Source: Streptomyces xanthophaeus (GTDB taxonomy: Bacteria > Actinomycetota > Actinomycetes > Streptomycetales > Streptomycetaceae). Taken from it: DNA of 64,000 nucleotides. The notes beneath the pieces are model-generated. The model was not told where the DNA came from. It did no database searches and saw only the letters and a program-made list of their open reading frames with translations. Within the stretch, counting starts at the first letter, position 1, and each line of letters begins with the position of its first letter. The translations under genes were made by a program, and so were the position numbers. Positions 42,258 through 51,780 of this stretch are shown piece by piece. The stretch lies in NCBI RefSeq assembly GCF_030440515.1, contig NZ_CP076543.1, positions 2,232,001 to 2,296,000 on the forward strand. Direction: 5' to 3'.

Positions 42258-43826
42258 TCAGTCCAGGTAGTCGCGCAGCACCTGGGAGCGGGACGGGTGC
42301 CGGAGCTTCGACATCGTCTTCGACTCGATCTGGCGGATCCGCTCGCGCGTGACCCCGTAGACCTTGCCGATCTCGTCGAGCGTCTTGGGCTGGCCGTCCG
42401 TGAGGCCGAAGCGCATGGAGACCACGCCGGCCTCGCGCTCGCTCAGGGTGTCGAGCACCGAGTGCAGCTGCTCCTGCAGCAGCGTGAAGCTCACGGCATC
42501 GGCCGGAACGACCGCCTCGGAGTCCTCGATGAGGTCACCGAACTCGCTGTCGCCGTCCTCGCCGAGCGGAGTGTGCAGGGAGATCGGCTCACGGCCGTAC
42601 TTCTGGACCTCGATGACCTTCTCGGGGGTCATGTCGAGTTCCTTGGCCAGCTCCTCCGGGGTGGGCTCGCGGCCCAGGTCCTGGAGCATCTGACGCTGGA
42701 CGCGGGCGAGCTTGTTGATGACCTCGACCATGTGCACCGGGATACGGATGGTGCGTGCCTGGTCGGCCATGGCGCGCGTGATCGCCTGCCGGATCCACCA
42801 CGTGGCATAGGTCGAGAACTTGTAGCCCTTGGTGTAGTCGAACTTCTCGACCGCGCGGATCAGACCCAGGTTGCCCTCCTGGATCAGGTCCAGGAAGAGC
42901 ATGCCGCGGCCCGTGTAGCGCTTGGCGAGGGAGACCACGAGGCGGAGGTTGGCCTCCAGCAGGTGGTTCTTCGCGCGGCGGCCGTCCTCGGCGATGATCT
43001 CCAGCTCGCGCTTGAGCTTGGGCGCCAGCTTGTCGGAGTTCGCCAGCTTGTCCTCGGCGAAGAGACCCGCCTCGATGCGCTTGGCGAGCTCCACCTCCTG
43101 CTCGGCGTTGAGGAGGGGGACCTTGCCGATCTGCTTGAGGTAGTCCTTGACCGGGTCGGCGGTGGCGCCGGCGACCACGACCTGCTGGGCGGGGGCGTCG
43201 TCCTCGTCGTCGGAGATGACGAAGCCCTTGTTCTCCCCGCCCTCCTCCTCTTCCTCGGCCTCGGCCTTGGCGGCGTCGGGACCCTCGTCCGCGGTCTCGT
43301 CCTCGCCCTCGTCCGCGTCCTTCTTGGCGGCGGTCTTCTTCGCCGCCGTCTTCTTGGCAGCGGTCTTCTTGGCGGGCGCGGCCTTCTTGGCCGCCGTCTT
43401 CTTCGCCGCCGTCTTCTTGGCGGCGGGCTCCGTTCCGGGCTCGTCCGCGAGGGCTTCCGCGATGTCCGCGTCCGCCGGGACGGGGGTGGCCGCGGGCTGC
43501 GCCGTCGTCGTCCGGGCGGCCGCCTTCTTGACGGTCTCGGTGGCCGTCCGCTTGGCCGGGCTCTTGGCTGCGACGCTCTTGCGGGTGGTGCGCTTGGGCG
43601 ACTCCGCGGCACTGACCATCAGCGTCACACCCTCTTCCTCGAGGATCTGGTTGAGGCTGCGCAGAACATTCTTCCACTGGGTCGCAGGAATCTGGTCAGC
43701 CTCGAAGGCCCGACGCACGTCATCGCCGGCGATCTGCCCCTCGGCCTTGCCCCGCTCGATGAGCGCCATCACAGACTCGGAATCGGCGATCTCCGGCGGG
43801 AGCGTACGGGATGTGCTGGCCGACAC
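42258..43826 (-). CDS. hrdB: principal RNA polymerase sigma factor HrdB
   Basis: A 522-residue sigma-70 that directs housekeeping transcription. The GTG at 43826 has GAGAGG upstream. An N-terminal region (1-75) is followed by a long lysine/alanine repeat tract (about 115-165, [12 protein letters not shown] pattern) and an acidic stretch (about 165-205). Regions 1.2 to 4.2 run from about 215 to the end, including the [16 protein letters not shown] and [18 protein letters not shown] core and the C-terminal [19 protein letters not shown] helix-turn-helix. It sits between a WhiH-type gene and the protease, matching S. coelicolor SCO5820 from memory. Confidence 0.97.
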   Translation of the reverse strand: MSASTSRTLPPEIADSESVMALIERGKAEGQIAGDDVRRAFEADQIPATQWKNVLRSLNQILEEEGVTLMVSAAESPKRTTRKSVAAKSPAKRTATETVKKAAARTTTAQPAATPVPADADIAEALADEPGTEPAAKKTAAKKTAAKKAAPAKKTAAKKTAAKKTAAKKDADEGEDETADEGPDAAKAEAEEEEEGGENKGFVISDDEDDAPAQQVVVAGATADPVKDYLKQIGKVPLLNAEQEVELAKRIEAGLFAEDKLANSDKLAPKLKRELEIIAEDGRRAKNHLLEANLRLVVSLAKRYTGRGMLFLDLIQEGNLGLIRAVEKFDYTKGYKFSTYATWWIRQAITRAMADQARTIRIPVHMVEVINKLARVQRQMLQDLGREPTPEELAKELDMTPEKVIEVQKYGREPISLHTPLGEDGDSEFGDLIEDSEAVVPADAVSFTLLQEQLHSVLDTLSEREAGVVSMRFGLTDGQPKTLDEIGKVYGVTRERIRQIESKTMSKLRHPSRSQVLRDYLD

Positions 43827-44199
43827 GAACAACCTCTCGGAACGATGGGAACGGCTTCCGACCCCGGGCCTGGTGGTGCTGGACCGGAGCCGACGACCAC
43901 CGACCGGGGATGGGCCGGCGGCGCGGGCAGGGGCCGGGGAGCTGCACAGCACCCCCAAGGGCTGCTGTCTTCCCTCCGTCGGCCATCACCTCTTACGTCA
44001 TCGCGTGACCTCGCAGAGCGTTACGCCCAATCTTCGTGGCCCGAGTCACACCCCGTACGCACGAGTGCCGCTCCTGTGGTCGAACCCGGTGTTCCACACG
44101 TGCCGAACCGCCACGAAAAGGGGCCTCACGCCGGTGTCGCCGGACCCGACCGGGCCCGGCGACATGTTCTGCACCCCAGCGCCCCCGCGCGTCCGCCCG
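43827..44199. other. hrdB promoter and leader region
   Basis: About 373 bp between hrdB and the 3' end of the WhiH-type gene, both on the minus strand. The hrdB promoter should lie here. A small hairpin (ACAGCA at 43946-43951 with TGCTGT at 43963-43968, inner CCC/GGG pairs) lies about 120-140 bp upstream of the hrdB start and may be in its leader. A short frame here (from 43989) overlaps hrdB and is probably not a gene. No confident -10/-35 was assigned. Confidence 0.5.
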
Positions 44200-45087
44200 T
44201 CAGTGCTCGCGCGGGGCGGGGACCACGCGCTCGACCTCCGGATGAACCGTCAGGAGCTGGCGCATGGCGTTCTCGGCGCCGGTCGCGTCACCGGCGGCGA
44301 GGGCCTCGACCATCCGCGCGTGGTGCGCGACGCAGGTCTCGCTCGGGCGGTCGCAGGCGGTGATGGGGCTGCCGGAGACCTGGAGGGCGGCGGAGACGAT
44401 GCCGGAAAGGTGCTCCAGCATGCGGTTTCCGGCGACCTGGATGAGCAGCGCGTGGAATTCGTTGTCGGCGCGCGCGAAGGTGATCGCGTCGCCCTGGCCG
44501 AGGGCGTGGCCCATGATCTCGACCATGTCAGCGAGGCGCTGCTGGATGTCCGGCCGGCCGTGGCCGGCGGCGAGGCGGGCGGCGAGCGGCTCGATGGTCC
44601 AGCGGAGCTCACCGAGCTCGCGGCGCTGGTCGTCGCGCTGCGGGCCGAAGGCGCGCCATTCGATGATGTCGGGGTCGAGCAGGTTCCAGTCGGCGACGGG
44701 ACGGACCCGGGTGCCGACGTTGGGGCGGGCGCTGACGAGGCCCTTGGCCTCCAGGACCCGCAGCGATTCGCGGACGACCGTGCGGGAGACCTCGAAACGC
44801 TGGCCGATCTCCTCGGGGACCAGTGGGCGGTCCGCACCGAGGTCACCGGAAACGATCATCTGGCCGAGCTGCTGGACGAGTTGGCCGTGCAGTCCGCGTC
44901 CGCGGCTGCCTGCCGCTCGGCGGCCCACGCGGCTCAACTCGACGTCGGCACCGTCCCAGTGGGCTGCTCCGACGCGGTCGGACCCGGGGGTCTCCGCGTA
45001 GGGGTAGCGGTCGAGTTCGCCCGGGCCGGCGAGGCCGGAGTCGGCGTGGCGGGCGGCGGTCATCATGGTGTGCGCAAGGGTACTCAC
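44200..45087 (-). CDS. whiH: GntR-family sporulation regulator WhiH
   Basis: A 295-residue GntR/FadR-type protein. The GTG at 45087 (AAAGGA about 5 nt upstream) gives an N-terminus VSTLAHTMMTAARHADSG, recalled as that of WhiH. A specific N-terminal extension of about 65 residues precedes the winged helix (EEIGQRFEVSRTVVRESLRVLEAKGLV) and an FCD domain (about 140-280) with His and Asp ligand positions. Its place next to hrdB is the whiH position in S. coelicolor (SCO5819, from memory). WhiH acts late in aerial hyphae to support sporulation septation. Confidence 0.88.
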   Translation of the reverse strand: MSTLAHTMMTAARHADSGLAGPGELDRYPYAETPGSDRVGAAHWDGADVELSRVGRRAAGSRGRGLHGQLVQQLGQMIVSGDLGADRPLVPEEIGQRFEVSRTVVRESLRVLEAKGLVSARPNVGTRVRPVADWNLLDPDIIEWRAFGPQRDDQRRELGELRWTIEPLAARLAAGHGRPDIQQRLADMVEIMGHALGQGDAITFARADNEFHALLIQVAGNRMLEHLSGIVSAALQVSGSPITACDRPSETCVAHHARMVEALAAGDATGAENAMRQLLTVHPEVERVVPAPREH

Positions 45088-45278
45088 GAATCCTTTGTCG
45101 GCCGTGCCTCCATGACCCTTGAGGTCTTTGGTGAAAAGCACACGAAAGGGTGATCGGTGCCACCTACGCAATTGACGACTTATCGTAAAGAACCAGACCT
45201 TTTGCGGGGAGTTGCGGTCCGCTTGACGTGACACGGACCGCAACGGTCCCGTCCGCGACTTCTCCCGAACCGGAACGA

Positions 45279-47084
45279 TCACCAACGGACCCGGCTGCGC
45301 AGTCCGGTGAACCCATAGGCGCACAACAGGACCATCAGCGACAACACCAGCGCCGTCCCGACGGGTTGGGCCATCACCCGGAGGGCCCCCACCAGCAGGC
45401 GGTCGACCTCCGGCGGCCATTGCCCCCAGGTCAGGCCGCGCAGGCGGGACCCGAGCCCGGTGGACGGGTACGCGGACGAGCCCTCCAGCGCCTTGCGCAC
45501 CAGCGGAACCACCATCACCGGTACGGCGAGCACCGCGGCCAGTCCCGCGGTGGCGGATCGGAAGACACCGGAGGCCAGTACGCCGGCCCAGGAGCAGCCG
45601 ATGAGCAGCCCGGCCCAACTCACGGCCGGGGAGAGCCACTCCACGGGGGTGCGCAGCGGGCCGCTGTCGAAGACCAGCGCGAGGGCGGCGGCGTCGGCGG
45701 CCACCGTGAGGGCGCCCAGCAGCAGGGCGAGGGCGGCGCCGATGCCCAGCTTGGCGGTGAGCAGCCCCATCCGGCGGGGCACGGTGCCCCGGTCGGCGGC
45801 GAGTGCGGGGTAGCGGTACTCCTCGCCGAAGGCCAGCGCGCCGAGCAGGCCCGCGCCCAGGGCGGCGGGCGGCAGCGGCAGCAGTTCGGGCCAGGCGGCC
45901 AGCAGCCGGTTCTGCGGGGTCTGCCCGGTCCGGGCCAGCACCAGGGCGGTGAGTACGGAGACGGCGACGACGAGGGCGGCGGTGAGGACGGGGGTGGCGG
46001 TCCCGAAGACCCGGAGCAACTCGTAGCGCAGGGGACGCAGCGGGCCGCCCACGCGGCGCACGGCCGAGGCCGGGCGCCCGGAGCGGATCTGGCGGGGGTG
46101 GTCGCCGGCGGCCTCGGCGGCAGACCCGGCGACGGCTTCCTGGCGGGCCGCGCCGGGCTCCGGTGGCGTTCCCGCCGCGGTGCGCGCGGCCGGGACGGGC
46201 GCCGTCGGCGCACCGGCGTCGCCCGTCTCGTCGGCGAGCTGGTGGACCAGCACGCCGTGCCGGAACGCCGCCTCGCCGACCTCGGCGCAGTTGCTGCCGT
46301 ACACCGACAGGCGGCTGCCGCTCTCGGCGACGATCTCCACCGAGCGCCGGGCGGCCCGGGCCTCGCGGCCCAGTACGTCGGCCAGCCGGGCCGCGTGCGG
46401 GGTGCGCACGGCGACCCGCGGCCGCAACCTGGTCCGGGCGAACTCGGCCGCCTCCTGGTCGGCGACGAGCCGGCCCGCCTCGATGCTGACGACGCGGTCG
46501 GCGCTGCGGGCGGCCTCCTTGGCGTCGTCGGTGGTGAAGAGGACCGCGCCGCCGAGGGAGGCGTGCCCGCGCAGCAGCCCGTGCAGCCAGCCGCGTTCGC
46601 GGGGGGAGAGTCCGGCGCCGGGCTCGTCGAGCAGCAGGGTGCACGGATCGGCGAGCAGTGCCGAGGCCAGGGCGACCCGGCGTTCCATGCCGAGCGACAG
46701 CGAGCCGAGGCGCTGGTCCCGCAGTCCCGCGATGCCGACGACCTCCAGCATGGTGTCGGCCCGGGAGGCCGGCACGCCGGCCGCGGCGCACAGCATCCGC
46801 AGCTGGTTGCGGACGGTCCGCGCGGGGTTGCCGGGAACGTCGCCGAGGAGCACGCCGACCTCACGGCCGGGATGCGGGATCCGGTGCAGCGCGCGGCCGC
46901 GGAAGTAGGTGACGCCGCGGCCCGGTTCGAGTTCGAGCATGAGCCGCAGTGCGGTGGTCTTGCCCGATCCCGGCTCGCCGAGCAGGGCGGTCACATGCCC
47001 CGGGCGGGCCTCGAAGGTGAGGTCGTCCACAAGGGGCGGGGCGTCGGGGCGGGGCTTGCTGGTGAGTCCGATGGCCTGGAGCAT
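45279..47084 (-). CDS. ABC transporter, ATPase fused to membrane domain
   Basis: A 601-residue half-transporter. The N-terminal nucleotide-binding domain (about 1-210) shows Walker A LGEPGSGKTTA, signature LSLGMERRVALASA, and Walker B TLLLDEPGAGLSP. A linker (about 250-345) includes an Ala/Pro/Thr-rich disordered stretch. Six hydrophobic segments follow (about 360-595), like ABC-2 permeases. The signature motif LSLGM differs from LSGGQ. It is probably an exporter; the substrate is unknown. Orthologues lie beside whiH in other Streptomyces (from memory). Confidence 0.88.
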   Translation of the reverse strand: MLQAIGLTSKPRPDAPPLVDDLTFEARPGHVTALLGEPGSGKTTALRLMLELEPGRGVTYFRGRALHRIPHPGREVGVLLGDVPGNPARTVRNQLRMLCAAAGVPASRADTMLEVVGIAGLRDQRLGSLSLGMERRVALASALLADPCTLLLDEPGAGLSPRERGWLHGLLRGHASLGGAVLFTTDDAKEAARSADRVVSIEAGRLVADQEAAEFARTRLRPRVAVRTPHAARLADVLGREARAARRSVEIVAESGSRLSVYGSNCAEVGEAAFRHGVLVHQLADETGDAGAPTAPVPAARTAAGTPPEPGAARQEAVAGSAAEAAGDHPRQIRSGRPASAVRRVGGPLRPLRYELLRVFGTATPVLTAALVVAVSVLTALVLARTGQTPQNRLLAAWPELLPLPPAALGAGLLGALAFGEEYRYPALAADRGTVPRRMGLLTAKLGIGAALALLLGALTVAADAAALALVFDSGPLRTPVEWLSPAVSWAGLLIGCSWAGVLASGVFRSATAGLAAVLAVPVMVVPLVRKALEGSSAYPSTGLGSRLRGLTWGQWPPEVDRLLVGALRVMAQPVGTALVLSLMVLLCAYGFTGLRSRVRW

Positions 47085-47326
47085 CGCTTCTCTCGCGGGG
47101 GGTGAGACCGCTCAGCGGCAGGGTGGGTACCGCAAGCAAGATAACGCGATATGTCCGATATTCAGCGCAACCGGTCCGATGGAATGCCGATACTGCCGCA
47201 GGGCCGCGCACGGACAGCGGGGCCGGACCGGATGCCGGACCGCGTGCCGGGCCGGGTGCCGGACCCGGCCCTGGGAGCGGGCACGGTGGTCCCGCCGCTT
47301 CCGACGGCGCCTCGTACGCCGCGGTG

Positions 47327-48073
47327 TCAGACTTCCGGACGCAGCATCGGCGGGTTGAGGAGGGTGGCCCCGCCCGCCCGGAACAACTGGGCCGGACGCC
47401 CGCCCTGACGGGTCGTCGTGCCTCCGGCCGGCACCAGGAATCCGGGAGTACCGGTGACCTTGCGGTGGAAGTTGCGCGGGTCGAGGGACACGCCCCAGAC
47501 CGCTTCGTAGACCCGGCGCAACTCGCCGACGGTGAACTCCGGCGGGCAGAAGGCGGTGGCCAGCGAGGAGTACTCGATCTTCGAGCGGGCCCGCTCCACA
47601 CCGTCGGCGAGGATCCGGGCATGATCGAAGGCCAGCCCCGTGGAGGCCTCGTCGGTGGCGGCCAGCACCTCGTCGACCGGGGCCCAGCGCGCGCTGTTGG
47701 CGTCGCCCCCGGCCCGGGGCGCAGGCAGGTCCGGAGCCAGCACCAGGTGCGCCACGCTGACGACACGCATCCGCGGATCCCGCTTCGGATCACCGTAGGT
47801 GGCCAGCTGTTCGAGGTGCGCCCCGTTGCCCGCGCCGGGCAGGGCGGGGTCGTGCGCGCACAGGCCGGTCTCCTCGGAGAGCTCCCTGGCGGCGGCCCCC
47901 GCCAGGTCCTCGTCCGCGCGGACGAATCCTCCGGGCAGCGCCCAGCGCCCCTGGAACGGCTGCTCACCTCTGCGGACGACCAGCGCGCAGAGCGCGTGGC
48001 GCCGCACGGTGAGCACGACCAGGTCGACGGTGACGGCGAAGGGCGGATAGGCCGACGGGTCGTAGGGCGACAT
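47327..48073 (-). CDS. Nudix-domain transcriptional regulator (NrtR-like) or hydrolase
   Basis: A 248-residue protein. The N-terminal Nudix domain (about 10-150) has a complete box GGFVRADEDLAGAAARELSEETGL, so pyrophosphatase activity is possible. The C-terminal part (about 160-245) is a winged-helix-like extension (PPEFTVGELRRVYEAVWGVSLDPRNFHRKV), the arrangement of NrtR regulators that control NAD biosynthesis by sensing ADP-ribose or its derivatives. An inverted repeat lies 14-28 bp upstream of the start. No NAD gene is adjacent, so the target is elsewhere or is its own gene. Confidence 0.85.
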   Translation of the reverse strand: MSPYDPSAYPPFAVTVDLVVLTVRRHALCALVVRRGEQPFQGRWALPGGFVRADEDLAGAAARELSEETGLCAHDPALPGAGNGAHLEQLATYGDPKRDPRMRVVSVAHLVLAPDLPAPRAGGDANSARWAPVDEVLAATDEASTGLAFDHARILADGVERARSKIEYSSLATAFCPPEFTVGELRRVYEAVWGVSLDPRNFHRKVTGTPGFLVPAGGTTTRQGGRPAQLFRAGGATLLNPPMLRPEV

Positions 48074-48083
48074 GCCGCGATCA

Positions 48084-48104
48084 TAGTCGTCTGCCTGACG
48101 ATAA
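48084..48104. promoter_or_regulatory. candidate operator of the Nudix regulator
   Basis: TCGTC (48087-48091) and GACGA (48097-48101) form an inverted repeat with a 5-bp spacer, framed by TAG and TAA. It lies 11-30 bp upstream of the Nudix gene start, where binding would block transcription or initiation. Resemblance to known actinobacterial NrtR boxes is from memory and not checked. Confidence 0.42.
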
Positions 48105-48193
48105 ACAGCGCTTTGGTGACCTTGAAGACAGTGCCCCAGAGGCGGGAGCCTTCGATCGAGCGGACCGGTCCGGCCCGGGCGGGGCGAGCGTGC

Positions 48194-50182
48194 TCAGCCA
48201 CCCAACTGGAGCGCATCGGCCGCCTCCTCCACCATGCCGAGGCCGAGCCGGCTGATCCGGACGGCGAAGGGCTCCCCCGCCACCCGCAGACCCGAGAGTC
48301 TGAGCCCGCCCAGGGGGGCTCCGGGGAGGGGTGCGAGGGCGACCGTGCCGGCGGGGGCGTCGGGGCGGATTCCGGCGAGGGCGGTGAGCGCGTGGATCCC
48401 GGCCGCCGCGGCCACGGCGGCCGGCCGGCAGGCCGCCGGGTGCGGCACGGGGGCGCTGCCCGCGGTGCGCTGCTCGGCCGCGAACATCTCCGGTAGCCGG
48501 TACCCGAAGGCCTCCGCCGCGTCCAGCAGGCCTCCGAGCAGGCCCGCGGCCTCCTTCTCGAAGCCGGCCTGGGCCAGGCCGGCCACGGCCACCGCGCTCT
48601 CGTACGCCCGTACGGCGCCCGAGCGGTGGCCGAACGGATTGTGCCCCGGCTCCTTGACGGCCATGCTCCGCAGCCCCCATCCGGAATCCATCGCGGGGGC
48701 TCCGAGCAGCCGGGCGAGCTGCTCGGCGCGGGTGCGGTCCAGGAGCCCCGGGGCAAGCCGGCCGCCGCTGAGCAGTCCGGTGTCGAGCAGGTGGGCGGCG
48801 GCCCCCGTCAGCCGCGGCAGCGGTCTCCCGTCGGGGTGGAGGGCCGAAGCGGGCCTGCCTCCGTCCGGGCCGTCGATCCAGAACGCAGCCCGGAACCGCT
48901 CACGCAGCCCGGCCGCGCGCTCCCGCCACTCCTCGGCTCCCGGCCGTCCGCACGCGGCGAGCAGATCGGCACCGAGCACGGCCGCCCGGTGGGCGTGGGC
49001 CTGGGTCTCGCAGCGCCGCGGCCCCGGCTCGGGATCGGCCAGGAAGCCGTCCTCCCCCCACGCGCCACGCAGCCAGTGCAGGCACCGCTCGGCGGCCGGG
49101 AGCAGCCGGGCCACCTCCTCCTCGGGCATGCCCCAGAGCCGGGCCTCGGCCAGCACCGCGGGGAAGGCCAGGGTCGCCTCGGTGCCGGTGCACCCCGGCG
49201 GAAGCTGCGCGCCCGCTCCGCGCAGCGGGCCCGGGATCTTCCCGAGGTCGGGCCCCCGCTCCTCGGTCTGGGTCCGGGCGAGGATGCGCAGGGTGGCCGC
49301 GGCGAGACCGGTCCCGAGCGGCAGCGCCATCCGGGCGGCCCAGAGCGATTCCGCCGGAGCCAGGCCGAGCCGCCAGGGCGCTCCCGCCGCGGCGAAGGCG
49401 TCGCCCGGCTGCTCGGGGTCCCTCAGGAGCAGTGCGCCCAGGTCCTCGACGCTGGTCCGGAACCATGCCTCGGCCCTCGGATCGTCCCCCTCGGCCCGGG
49501 CGTCGGCCAGCGGGTTCGCCACCTGCCCTGCGGGGGCCCTCCCCACCCGTTGCTGCGTGGTCCGCAGCTCGATGGTGCGCGATTCGCCAGGAGCCAGTTC
49601 GAGCTGCCAGCGCAGCAGCCCCGCCGAAGCCAGCGCGTCGTCGGGCGGCGGGTCGGCGGCGGTCACGGCCTGCGCCTCGCCGGTGCTCCAGCGCAGCCCG
49701 GCGGCGTGCACCCCGGCGGGCAGCTCGGGCCCGGACCGGCCCGCGGCCACGGCGGCCAGCTCTGCCAGGTCGGTGCCGAGCAGCACCTCCACCGGAAGGC
49801 GTACCGGCCGGGCCGTGAAACTGCGCAGGGTGATCCGCTCGGTGCCGTCCGCGTGCCGGACCCTTTCCACACCGATGTCGGGGTCGGGGCCGGGCTCGGC
49901 GCCGGTGCGCACGGTCGCGGTGAAGACGGCCCGGTCGGCAGCGAGGCTTCGCCCCTGCACGGCGACCGGGTCCCGGCCGCCGACCCGCAGCACGCAGCGG
50001 GAGAGAAGGCGGCGCCCGGACCGGTAGATCCCGTCGATCCCCTGCCCGGTCAGCTGGCCGTGCTCCGGGGAGATGACCAGACAGGGCGCGGCGACGCAGA
50101 TGACGGCGCCGTGCACGGGCGGCAGTTCGGACCTGCGGGCGGCGGGCACGCCGGGTGGGCGGGGAGGTGCGGGGTGAGACAT
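48194..50182 (-). CDS. glycogen debranching N-terminal domain protein
   Basis: A 662-residue protein. The N-terminal half (about 30-215) looks like the glycogen-debranching N-terminal domain (PCLVISPEHGQLTGQGIDGIYRSGRRLLSRCVLRVGG). The C-terminal half (about 280-660) looks like an (alpha/alpha)6 glycosidase toroid, with ESLWAARMALPLGTGLAAATLR, WGEDGFLADPEPG and NPFGHRSGAVRAYES. It may trim or bind alpha-glucans; it may not retain activity. The start at 50182 has AAGGCGACAC upstream. It is cytosolic by appearance. It stands alone. Confidence 0.82.
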   Translation of the reverse strand: MSHPAPPRPPGVPAARRSELPPVHGAVICVAAPCLVISPEHGQLTGQGIDGIYRSGRRLLSRCVLRVGGRDPVAVQGRSLAADRAVFTATVRTGAEPGPDPDIGVERVRHADGTERITLRSFTARPVRLPVEVLLGTDLAELAAVAAGRSGPELPAGVHAAGLRWSTGEAQAVTAADPPPDDALASAGLLRWQLELAPGESRTIELRTTQQRVGRAPAGQVANPLADARAEGDDPRAEAWFRTSVEDLGALLLRDPEQPGDAFAAAGAPWRLGLAPAESLWAARMALPLGTGLAAATLRILARTQTEERGPDLGKIPGPLRGAGAQLPPGCTGTEATLAFPAVLAEARLWGMPEEEVARLLPAAERCLHWLRGAWGEDGFLADPEPGPRRCETQAHAHRAAVLGADLLAACGRPGAEEWRERAAGLRERFRAAFWIDGPDGGRPASALHPDGRPLPRLTGAAAHLLDTGLLSGGRLAPGLLDRTRAEQLARLLGAPAMDSGWGLRSMAVKEPGHNPFGHRSGAVRAYESAVAVAGLAQAGFEKEAAGLLGGLLDAAEAFGYRLPEMFAAEQRTAGSAPVPHPAACRPAAVAAAAGIHALTALAGIRPDAPAGTVALAPLPGAPLGGLRLSGLRVAGEPFAVRISRLGLGMVEEAADALQLGG

Positions 50183-50394
50183 GTGTCGCCTTGTCTGCGC
50201 TCCGGTCGGTTCAGCTGGGCGGCGGCGCGGCCGGGCCCCCACCACCCCCCAGCTGAACGCCCCCACCCCCGCCCGGGTCACGGGCCCGGGCTCCGTCCGG
50301 GCGTGCCCGGGGTGAGGCCCGCGCCGCCGGGGCAGGCCCGGCGCGTACCGGAGCGGTCGCACCGGAACGCCGGACGACGTGAACCGGTGCGCGC

Positions 50395-51660
50395 TCACTG
50401 TTCGCTCCCCGCGGTACGCCGGGACCCGCGACGGGAGGCCGTCCGGCCCCGCCGGCCGGGAGGGCGGGTGCCGGCCGAGGAGCGCCCGCGCCGGGGCTCC
50501 CGGCGGCGCCGCTCCTCCCGCAGGCACTGCCTCAGCCCCTCGGGGTCGATCCCTTCGTTGCATGCGTGGTGGAGCAGCTGGGCGAAGCGGTATTCGGCGT
50601 CCGCCCGCAGGGCCAGGCCGAAGGCGATCCGGGCGGTCGGCTCGTCCCCCGTGGACCACGAGACCCAGCCGGCGAGGGTGAGCGGGGCCGCGGCGTGCTC
50701 GTCGTAGGCCCCGACGCAGCGCCGGGCCAGGGCCCGCCACAGCCGCAGGGCCGGGGCCGCGTCCTCGTCCTCCATCCATTCCGCCGCGATGTCCCGGATC
50801 TCGCGGTCCTGGAGGCCCAGGATCAGTGAGGCGGCCTCGTCGTGGCCGAGCAGCGCGTCGTCCCAGTCGTCGGCGTGGGCACCGCCCTCGACGGGCGGGG
50901 CCAGCATCAGGCGCCGCATCAGGGTCCGCGCCAGGGCGATGGTCCCGGCGCCGACCTCCTCGCGGGTGGCCCCGTCGAGAATCCTGGGCATCAGGGCGGC
51001 GGCGGCCCGGTCGAGGGCCCGTTCCGCCTCCTCGGCGACGGCCCCGCGCAGCGGTGCCATCCGGCCCTCGATCTCCTTGAGGGAGCCCCTGACCTGCAGT
51101 CCGGCGAAGGTGGCCGTCGCCGCCAGTACCGAGGTGCCGACGGCGGCCAGCCGGCTGCCCTCGGCCGGGCAGCACCGCTCGTCCGGGCATACGTAGGACC
51201 AGAAGCGTCCCGCGGACAGGCACAGGGCCTCCAGTACGGGCACGTCCAGCGCGCCGCAGGCCAGCCGGATCCCCTGGGCGAGCGGCCGCAGGCGGGCCAT
51301 CACCCGCCGGCCGCCCTCCTCCCCGCTCGGCTCCTGGCAGAGGTAGACGACGATGCCGTCGGGCTTGCCGCCGCGCCGTTCGCTGCCCCTGATCAGGCAC
51401 TCGGCGACCTGTCGGGCGGTGTCCTCCCATTCCGCGGGCGAGCCGGGGATACCGACGCGGAGCCGGCCGCCGAAGCGCCCGCCTTCGCCGTGCACGGCGA
51501 CCATGACCAGGGAGTCGGTCGGGTGGAAGCCGAGCATGTAGGGCAGCGCGTCGGCCAGTTCGGCCGGGCTGCGCAGGGTGATCTGGGGTCCGGTGGCGGC
51601 TCCGGCCGGGCTGATGGAGGGCCGGTCGGACGGGGTGCGTGATTCGTGGTTGTTCGTCAT
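50395..51660 (-). CDS. DUF4192 family protein
   Basis: A 421-residue conserved actinobacterial protein of unknown function. It has the DUF4192 start LRSPAELADALPYMLGFHPTDSLVMVAVHG. A central SYVCPDERCCPAEG segment (around 185-200) supplies three Cys for a possible metal site. The C-terminal 40 residues are Arg/Gly/Ser-rich, so likely bind nucleic acid or be disordered. The start at 51660 has only a weak ribosome site. It is divergent from RecQ across 120 bp. Confidence 0.82.
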   Translation of the reverse strand: MTNNHESRTPSDRPSISPAGAATGPQITLRSPAELADALPYMLGFHPTDSLVMVAVHGEGGRFGGRLRVGIPGSPAEWEDTARQVAECLIRGSERRGGKPDGIVVYLCQEPSGEEGGRRVMARLRPLAQGIRLACGALDVPVLEALCLSAGRFWSYVCPDERCCPAEGSRLAAVGTSVLAATATFAGLQVRGSLKEIEGRMAPLRGAVAEEAERALDRAAAALMPRILDGATREEVGAGTIALARTLMRRLMLAPPVEGGAHADDWDDALLGHDEAASLILGLQDREIRDIAAEWMEDEDAAPALRLWRALARRCVGAYDEHAAAPLTLAGWVSWSTGDEPTARIAFGLALRADAEYRFAQLLHHACNEGIDPEGLRQCLREERRRREPRRGRSSAGTRPPGRRGRTASRRGSRRTAGSEQ

Positions 51661-51780
51661 GCCACGAAGGTCCCGCGCATGATCCGATCCCGAAAGCCCT
51701 GTGGATAACTCACGCCGCCGCCGTCCACAGGCCGGGAGCGGCATTGGCGCGATGTCGGAGGCATCAGGTTGCATGGGGGT

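Noticed and set aside
43720..43989. Minus-strand frame overlapping the hrdB start
   Set aside because: Overlaps the well-supported hrdB start in another frame and becomes Arg/Pro-rich; probably leader RNA only.
45087..45278. Regulatory RNA or extra gene between whiH and the ABC transporter gene
   Set aside because: Only a short AT-richer promoter-like stretch; no frame, palindrome or hairpin of note.
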